The position numbers were made by a program, and so were the translations under genes. 10,686 nt of DNA from an uncultured bacterium (GTDB taxonomy: Bacteria; Verrucomicrobiota; Lentisphaeria; Oligosphaerales; Oligosphaeraceae). The DNA lies in the NCBI GenBank assembly GCA_900548225.1, contig URJM01000063.1:1-10686 (forward strand), written 5' to 3'. The notes under the pieces were generated by a model. It searched no databases, had not been told where the DNA came from, and was given only the letters and a program-made list of their open reading frames with translations. Within the stretch, counting starts at the first letter, position 1; each line of letters begins with the position of its first letter. This document shows positions 6,529-10,686 of the stretch, piece after piece.

Positions 6529-6710
6529 AGCCCACTGCAAAGTGTCCGCGCACTTCCCTCTCCCCTCTCCTCCCTACCCTCTACCCGACGGAAGCCCACT
6601 GCATAGTGTCCACGCACTGCCCTCTCCCCTCTCCTCCCTCCTCCCTACTTTTGAAGCCCACTGCAAAGTGTCCACGCACTCCCCTCTCCCCTCTTCTCCC
6701 TACCCTCTAC
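6529..6710 (+). repeat. Three tandem C-rich repeats of about 62 bases
   Basis: Copies begin at 6529, 6593 and 6655, each with AGCCCACTGCA and then AGTGTCC, CGCACT and a long C/T tract. The first two are 64 and 62 bases; the third runs to about 6710, just before mreC. The head of each copy can fold in two ways (CACT with AGTG around a four-base loop, or AGTG with the next CACT around six bases). There are no unique spacers and no coding signal. Together with the preceding sequence this accounts for the gene-free stretch 6413-6717. Confidence 0.88.
6689..6710 (+). repeat. Right arm of the perfect 22-base inverted repeat
   Basis: These bases are the exact reverse complement of 6409-6430 and form the end of the third tandem copy. 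They finish seven bases before the mreC ATG, so pairing with the left arm in the mRNA would place a stem against the mreC start. Confidence 0.85.
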
Positions 6711-6717
6711 TCCATAA

Positions 6718-7524
6718 ATGCGCTTCCTGACAGCCATTTCCTTTGTGATATTCGCCCTGGCCTTTTTCTTGTTGCCATCGGGTGTCGAGGAACGCCTGTC
6801 CCGCCTTGGCCGCCTCTTCGTCTCACCGGCGGAGGAATTTGGCGCAGTGTCACAACGTGTTGCGCGAGAAGCACTTGGTGGTCTGCCTGAGGGAATGACG
6901 GTCGAGGAGCGCGATGAATTGCTCTCCGAGCTGGCCCGTGTGAAGAACGAGTTGTCGGTGCGCGATGCTTCCGAGGAGTCGTTGCGTGCGGAGAACCGTC
7001 AGCTCCAGCGGCTGTTGCGCCATGTCCGCCAGCCCCGGGATTATTCCCTTGTCGTGGCGGAGGTGGTTGGCCGCGGGGTTCTATTTGGCCGCAGCGAGTC
7101 CCTTGTCATCGACCGTGGCGCAACTGACGGCATTCTCGCTGGACAGGCCGTGATGACAATTGACGGCGTGGTCGGCGTGGTTGTGGATTCGACTCCACGC
7201 CAGGCGACGGTGCGCCTTTACACCTCCAGGAATTTTTCGCTGGCGGCCGAGGTGCCGGCCAAGCGGGCGAGCGGGATTCTCGAAAACAGGGAGGGGAGGG
7301 TGATGCTGACGATGCCGATGGGGGACGCCTTCGACTCCCTCCTGCCAGGCGAAACCCTGTGCACAAGCGACCTGGGAAGCGACATGATGCAGCCCGGACT
7401 CAATATCGGCGTCATCGAATCCAAGGAACGCCAGGCTGACGACGTCCCCGCGTACGTGGTTCGTCCAGCGGCTTCCACAGGCGATATCCGGTATGTGATG
7501 GTGGCGATTCGGGGGAAGCGCTGA
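6718..7524 (+). CDS. mreC: Rod shape-determining protein MreC
   Basis: This 268-residue membrane-anchored protein is a scaffold of the cell-elongation machinery, linking MreB to the wall synthases in the periplasm. Residues 3-20 form a single N-terminal membrane helix. A coiled coil follows at about 62-103 (heptads in ERDELLSELARVKNEL and ESLRAENRQLQRLL). The beta domain covers 110-268: LVVAEVVGRG, then SLVIDRGATDGILAGQAVM, GVVGVVVDSTP, RQATVRLYTS and GETLCTSDLGSDMMQPGLNIGVI, all in the family order. The start is ATG 6718, seven bases after the repeat block, without a Shine-Dalgarno. mreD follows five bases after the stop. The usual upstream neighbour mreB is absent; HPr and the repeat block take its place. 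Confidence 0.93.
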   Translation: MRFLTAISFVIFALAFFLLPSGVEERLSRLGRLFVSPAEEFGAVSQRVAREALGGLPEGMTVEERDELLSELARVKNELSVRDASEESLRAENRQLQRLLRHVRQPRDYSLVVAEVVGRGVLFGRSESLVIDRGATDGILAGQAVMTIDGVVGVVVDSTPRQATVRLYTSRNFSLAAEVPAKRASGILENREGRVMLTMPMGDAFDSLLPGETLCTSDLGSDMMQPGLNIGVIESKERQADDVPAYVVRPAASTGDIRYVMVAIRGKR

Positions 7525-7529
7525 CACCG

Positions 7530-8180
7530 ATGTTCTTCAAGATATCCGATCCCAATGCCCGTTCACTAATCGAGGTGGAGGTGACTCTTCATCCCGAGGC
7601 GATTCGCGACGCACTGACCGCCCGCACCGGGTGTCTTTGGGGGATGGTCTGGCTTGCTGGATATCTGGCATTGCTCTATCTTTCGCTGGGCTACGAACTT
7701 GCCAGCCACAGATTCTTCCCTGAGCTCGGCTTTCATCCGGTGCCGTTGATGCTGGCATATCTGGCATTGCGCGGCGGGATGGCAGTGCCGATGGCGCTGT
7801 CGCTCGTCTGCGGGCTTTTACTTGATTCAGGCTGGCGGATGCCGCTTGGCGTCAACGCCCTGATTCTGGTGCTTTCGACTTCGGCGGTTGCGCTTGTCTC
7901 CCACGAGGTCAAGGGGTTCCCCTGGCGAAAGGGGTGGCTTGCATCCGCACTCGCGGGAGGGCTTGGCAACCTTATATTCACCCTTTGCCGCGAATTTGTC
8001 ATCTGGGAGAACCTTTCGCGCATTCTTCTGACCGTCGGAGTCAGCACCCTGCTGGCTGCCGTAGCGTATATGCCAGCCATCTCCGCCACCTTCGATTTCG
8101 TCAAGGGAGGCAGGAGATACCGCAACACCCCAATGGCAATCGACCCGGAGCCCCAGGAAAGTGGCGGCTCCGGCGCATGA
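7530..8180 (+). CDS. mreD: Rod shape-determining protein MreD
   Basis: This 216-residue inner-membrane protein partners MreC in the elongation machinery. About the first 34 residues are polar and probably cytoplasmic. Several membrane segments follow, roughly 36-54, 70-98, 107-124, 137-153 and 165-186. The MreD signature GLLLDSGWRMPLGVNAL lies at residues 95-111 (conserved D and LGVNAL). The tail from 191 is polar and ends in a Gly/Ser-rich stretch. It is longer than E. coli MreD (162), through the N-terminal extension and the tail. Five bases separate it from mreC, and its TGA stop overlaps the ATG of the next frame (ATGA at 8177-8180), which suggests translational coupling. No pbp2 or rodA gene follows. 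Confidence 0.85.
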   Translation: MFFKISDPNARSLIEVEVTLHPEAIRDALTARTGCLWGMVWLAGYLALLYLSLGYELASHRFFPELGFHPVPLMLAYLALRGGMAVPMALSLVCGLLLDSGWRMPLGVNALILVLSTSAVALVSHEVKGFPWRKGWLASALAGGLGNLIFTLCREFVIWENLSRILLTVGVSTLLAAVAYMPAISATFDFVKGGRRYRNTPMAIDPEPQESGGSGA

Positions 8181-8190
8181 GGGCGCCCTC
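8172..8190 (+). other. Palindrome and hairpin around the mreD stop/symporter start
   Basis: GGCGC (8172-8176) pairs with GCGCC (8183-8187), leaving ATGAGG, which contains the candidate symporter ATG and the mreD TGA, in the loop. Overlapping it, GAGGGCGCCCTC at 8179-8190 is a perfect 12-base palindrome. The two folds exclude each other. The sequence ctccggcgcatg here also occurs in the repeat block at 6504-6515. Confidence 0.45.
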
Positions 8191-9832
8191 CCACGCCTGC
8201 GCCTTCCTGAAATCCCAAACGCAACCCAGCCGAACCGTGTCTCCTCTAGCAATCAAACTCCTCCTTCTCCTGATCTTCGCCGCGGTAATGGTGGGAGTCG
8301 GAATCTACTGCCACCGCCATTCCACTGATGTGCAGGGCTTTGTCCTGGGCGGGCGCTCCGTCGGACCCTGGCTTACCGCGTTCGCCTACGGGACAAGCTA
8401 CTTCTCGGCTGTCGTCTTTGTCGGCTACGCAGGACAGTTCGGCTGGAAATACGGAATCGCCTCCACATGGGCCGGCATTGGCAACGCCTTCATCGGCTCC
8501 CTCATGGCATGGTCAATCCTCGGCCGCCGCACCCGCGTCATGAGCCAGCACCTGGATTCCGCCACAATGCCACAGTTCTTCGGGGTCCGCTTCGGCAGCC
8601 CGGCGCTGAAACTCGGTGCTTCCGCAATCATCTTCGTCTTTCTAATCCCGTATACTGCCTCCCTCTACAACGGACTCTCCAGGCTCTTCGGAATGGGATT
8701 CAACATCGACTACTCGGTCTGCATCGTCCTGATGGCGGCGCTGACTGCGGTCTACGTGGTCGTAGGCGGATACATGGCGACTGCAATCAACGACTTCATC
8801 CAGGGAATCATTATGCTCTTCGGGATTGTGGCAATCATCGCCGCCGTCCTGGTGAGCCAGGGCGGCCTCCAGGCATCCCTGGCAAAACTCGCGGCAGCCA
8901 CCGATCCGCAGACGCCCGCCATCGCCGGAGTGGTCAACGAGGCCACCCCGGGAATCTTCATCTCGTTCCTCGGACCGGACCCGCTGAACCTCCTCTTCGT
9001 GGTGCTGCTGACTTCGCTCGGAACATGGGGGCTGCCACAGATGGTCCAGAAGTTCTACGCAATCACAGACGAGGGAGCCATCCACAAGGGGACTGTCATC
9101 TCGACCGTCTTCGCGCTTGTGGTCGCAGGGGGATGCTACTTCCTCGGAGGCTTTGGACGGGTCTTCGCCGACAGGATAGACATCGCGGCAAACGGGTACG
9201 ATTCGATTGTGCCGACAATGCTGGAAAACCTCAGCCCGTCGCTGATTGCGCTTGCAGTCATCCTGGTGCTGGCCGCATCCATGTCCACGCTGTCGTCCCT
9301 CGTCCTGGCATCCAGCTCGACGATGGCCATCGATTTCATCAACGGCTGCGTCATGAAGGACAAGATGAATGTGCGGCAGCAGCTTCTCACAATCCGCCTC
9401 CTCGTAGTCGTCTTCATCATCATTTCCGCGGCGATTGCCCTTGCCCAGTACAACAGCAAGGTCACCTTCATCGCGCAGCTCATGGGCATCTCCTGGGGAG
9501 CCCTGGCAGGTTCCTTCCTGGCACCATTCCTCTACTCGCTCTACTGGAAGCGCACCACAAAAGCCGCATGCTGGGTCTGCTTCGCCTCGGGAACCCTCGT
9601 CATGGTTGCGGACATGGTCCCTGCGACACGCGCAATGCTCCCGGCAATCATGCAGTCACCCATCAACTGCGGGGTCATCGCAATGCTGGCGGGGCTCGTC
9701 ATCGTCCCGGTCGTCAGCATCTTCACACGCGCCCCCGAAAAGGCGGAAGTCGACAGAATCTTCTCGTGCTACGACAGAAAGGTGGTTGTTTCCGTGAAGA
9801 CGGCAATAGAGAACAGCGAGGCGGCAAAGTAG
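8177..9832 (+). CDS. Sodium:solute symporter (SSS/SLC5 family)
   Basis: This is a polytopic inner-membrane transporter that would use the sodium gradient to import a small solute. The substrate cannot be named, though the sequence leans to the PutP-like side of the family. Family marks are GFVLGGRSVGPWLTAFAYG (residues 54-72), AVYVVVGGYMATAINDFIQG (191-210) and the sodium-site helix AASMSTLSSLVLASSSTM (366-383), rich in the Ser/Thr expected at the Na2 site. About 12-13 hydrophobic segments run from residue 24 to 516, and the last 35 residues are charged and cytoplasmic. Start choice is open: ATG 8177 overlaps the mreD stop (551 residues), while GTG 8237 (531 residues, beginning just before the first membrane helix) better fits family length. 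Neither has a Shine-Dalgarno. Its place after mreCD is unusual; it may simply share the transcript. Confidence 0.88.
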   Translation: MRAPSHACAFLKSQTQPSRTVSPLAIKLLLLLIFAAVMVGVGIYCHRHSTDVQGFVLGGRSVGPWLTAFAYGTSYFSAVVFVGYAGQFGWKYGIASTWAGIGNAFIGSLMAWSILGRRTRVMSQHLDSATMPQFFGVRFGSPALKLGASAIIFVFLIPYTASLYNGLSRLFGMGFNIDYSVCIVLMAALTAVYVVVGGYMATAINDFIQGIIMLFGIVAIIAAVLVSQGGLQASLAKLAAATDPQTPAIAGVVNEATPGIFISFLGPDPLNLLFVVLLTSLGTWGLPQMVQKFYAITDEGAIHKGTVISTVFALVVAGGCYFLGGFGRVFADRIDIAANGYDSIVPTMLENLSPSLIALAVILVLAASMSTLSSLVLASSSTMAIDFINGCVMKDKMNVRQQLLTIRLLVVVFIIISAAIALAQYNSKVTFIAQLMGISWGALAGSFLAPFLYSLYWKRTTKAACWVCFASGTLVMVADMVPATRAMLPAIMQSPINCGVIAMLAGLVIVPVVSIFTRAPEKAEVDRIFSCYDRKVVVSVKTAIENSEAAK

Positions 9833-9841
9833 CACGGAAAA

Positions 9842-9862
9842 AACCGGGAAGAGCGGTTCTTT
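9842..9862 (+). terminator. Weak terminator-like hairpin after the symporter
   Basis: AACCG (9842-9846) and CGGTT (9854-9858) form a five-base stem around GGAAGAG and are followed by CTTT. An A-run precedes the stem, so it could work on both strands. The stem is short, so the call is tentative. Confidence 0.35.
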
Positions 9863-10068
9863 GCATCGCCCGTCCCCCAATGGGGACAACATTAATGCAG
9901 GAAGGGAGGAATTAGGAGTCTGGGAATTCATAACATCTTTGCCCTAAGTAAGTTGTGTAATCCATTCCAGCTTCTGTCCATCCCCGTTCCCTCGGAAAAC
10001 ACGCCTGGCATGTCTTCGCTCCATCCCCGACAGCTGTGGAATCAATGGCCCGGCGGATGTGTTTTTTC

Positions 10069-10096
10069 TTGTCATTCCCTTTTTTTTTCGGATAAT
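10069..10096 (+). promoter_or_regulatory. Sigma-70-type promoter of the pseudopilin gene
   Basis: TTGTCA (10069-10074) and GATAAT (10091-10096) each match the consensus at five of six bases, with a 16-base spacer containing a run of nine T. Transcription would begin near 10103, leaving a leader of about 75 bases. This is the best promoter match I can see in the window. It indicates that the pseudopilin is transcribed separately from the mre unit. Confidence 0.55.
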
Positions 10097-10177
10097 GATA
10101 CCGGGAGCAGCCAATAATTCCTGCATCTGTGTTCCGTCAAACAAACACTCCAACCCAACATTAGAGAAACAAAGAAC

Positions 10178-10686
10178 ATGAAGAAGTCGTTCACACTCAT
10201 AGAATTGCTTGTCGTGATTGCGATCATCGCAATCCTGGCCGCCATGCTGCTGCCTGCCTTGAGCAAGGCCCGTGAGAAGGCACGCCAGATCAGCTGCGTC
10301 AACAACCTGAAGCAGATGGGGCTCTACCACGCGATCTACATGACCGACAACGAGGACTACTTCATCTCCTCGTTCCCGCGCAGTGCAGTCGCCAACAACA
10401 GCATCCTTCCCTGGCCCGTCTATCTTGCGCTCGAGCACAATGCCGGCGAGAAGCTCTTCACCTGCCCGTCCTGCAACATCTCCCTGGCCGAGGACATTGC
10501 AAAGACCCGCGCCGACCTGACGTACTACCTCGACAACCAGGCCGAAATCTGGAAGAAGTTCTCCTACGGCGTGAACTTCGCAACCTGCGGTCTCTGGCAG
10601 GACAGCTGGTCCACTGACAAGCGCGTCGCGGTGAAGCTCTCCCAGTTCTCCAACAAGAACGGCTCCCCCAGCGCGGCAATCTGGGC
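10178..10686 (+). CDS. Type II secretion-like pseudopilin, DUF1559 type (cut by window end)
   Basis: This is the first 169 residues of a pilin-like protein; the stop lies beyond the window. Residues 1-4 (MKKS) precede the prepilin signature FTLIELLVVIAIIAILAAML, with the conserved Glu at position +5 of the mature protein. Cleavage would fall between Ser4 and Phe5; the residue before the cleavage site is Ser, whereas classical prepilins have Gly. The stretch LPALSKAREKARQISCVNN continues the N-terminal helix and is typical of the multi-copy H-X9-DG/DUF1559 proteins of Lentisphaerota, Planctomycetota and relatives. The C-terminal globular part has Cys40, Cys96, Cys99 (FTCPSC) and Cys137, so a disulfide or metal site is possible. 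No Shine-Dalgarno is seen; the leader is A-rich. Such proteins are thought to be secreted or surface fibre components, but most have no tested function. Confidence 0.88.
   Translation, partial: MKKSFTLIELLVVIAIIAILAAMLLPALSKAREKARQISCVNNLKQMGLYHAIYMTDNEDYFISSFPRSAVANNSILPWPVYLALEHNAGEKLFTCPSCNISLAEDIAKTRADLTYYLDNQAEIWKKFSYGVNFATCGLWQDSWSTDKRVAVKLSQFSNKNGSPSAAIW

Larger units (their letters stand above)
9833..10177. other. Gene-free stretch between symporter and pseudopilin
   Basis: No credible gene is seen in these 345 bases. Present are a weak hairpin after the symporter stop (AACCG/CGGTT, 9842-9858, followed by ctttg), a perfect six-base hairpin GTCCCC/GGGGAC (9872-9887, loop CAAT, no T-run), AAAACAC/GTGTTTT arms at 9996-10002 and 10059-10065 leading into a T-run that might serve as a terminator, and the promoter at 10069-10096. 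The base composition is clearly more A/T-rich than the genes. Confidence 0.6.

Noticed and set aside
6529..6710. CRISPR array
   Set aside because: Copies abut with no unique spacers, the unit is 62 bases, and no cas genes are present.
6409..6710. Insertion sequence with terminal inverted repeats
   Set aside because: No transposase frame lies between the arms and no clear target duplication flanks them. At most it is a non-autonomous element, so it is listed as a repeat.
6444..6890. Open frames through the C-rich tandem repeats
   Set aside because: The translations are Pro/Ser/Leu repeats produced by the C/T tracts and run out of frame into mreC.
8467..9915. Long + strand frame overlapping the symporter
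   Set aside because: Its His/Arg/Gly/Pro-rich translation is the typical alternative frame of a high-GC membrane protein gene; the symporter frame has clear homology.
9944..10438. 164-codon frame on the - strand spanning the gene-free stretch and the pseudopilin start
   Set aside because: Its first half is antisense to the conserved pilin N-terminus and the rest has no motif. I looked at it as a possible antisense gene but found no support.

Overview
The window reads as a high-GC chromosomal segment of a Gram-negative, envelope-bearing bacterium. It holds ten protein-coding genes, all on the + strand. The best guess for the lineage is the PVC group, most likely Lentisphaerota or relatives. 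This is inferred mainly from the last gene, whose N-terminus (FTLIELLVV, then LPALSKAREKAR and SCVNNLKQ) is typical of the large DUF1559-type pseudopilin families of those phyla. It is not proven by a marker-gene tree. TolB, an outer-membrane-type lipoprotein and MreC/MreD fit a didermic, actively shaped cell. LdhA and HPr fit a fermentative, sugar-using life style. The window contains no rRNA, tRNA, CRISPR array, transposase or phage gene.

Layout. (1) 1-1562: a small PEGA-like lipoprotein, then D-lactate dehydrogenase (ldhA). (2) 1563-3223: pyrH (UMP kinase) and frr (ribosome recycling factor), the classical pair, closed by a strong hairpin at 3191-3223. (3) 3286-6412: a tightly spaced set of tolB, a ClpX-like AAA+ ATPase without a zinc finger, and HPr, with gaps of 4 and 3 bases. 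(4) 6409-6717: a 300-base repeat block with no gene. It has a G-rich inverted arm that overlaps the HPr stop codon, a cluster of GC hairpins, and three tandem C-rich copies of about 62 bases ending just before mreC. (5) 6718-9832: mreC, mreD and a sodium:solute symporter, closely spaced or overlapping. (6) 9833-10177: a gene-free stretch with small hairpins and a good sigma-70-type promoter, then a pseudopilin cut off by the window end.

How the genes fit together. pyrH and frr serve nucleotide synthesis and translation. tolB, mreC and mreD serve envelope integrity and the elongation machinery. The ClpX-like unfoldase and HPr add proteolysis and phosphotransfer control in the middle of the envelope genes. 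Most starts lack a Shine-Dalgarno sequence (frr is the clear exception). ldhA and pyrH instead share an almost identical T-tract at the same distance from the ATG.

Most of the window is ordinary housekeeping sequence. The points most worth a second look are the G-quadruplex/C-rich inverted repeat block between HPr and mreC, the apparent tandem duplication of the AAA+ small domain in the ClpX-like protein, and the shared T-tract leader of ldhA and pyrH. I do not see a clear new defence or mobile system.
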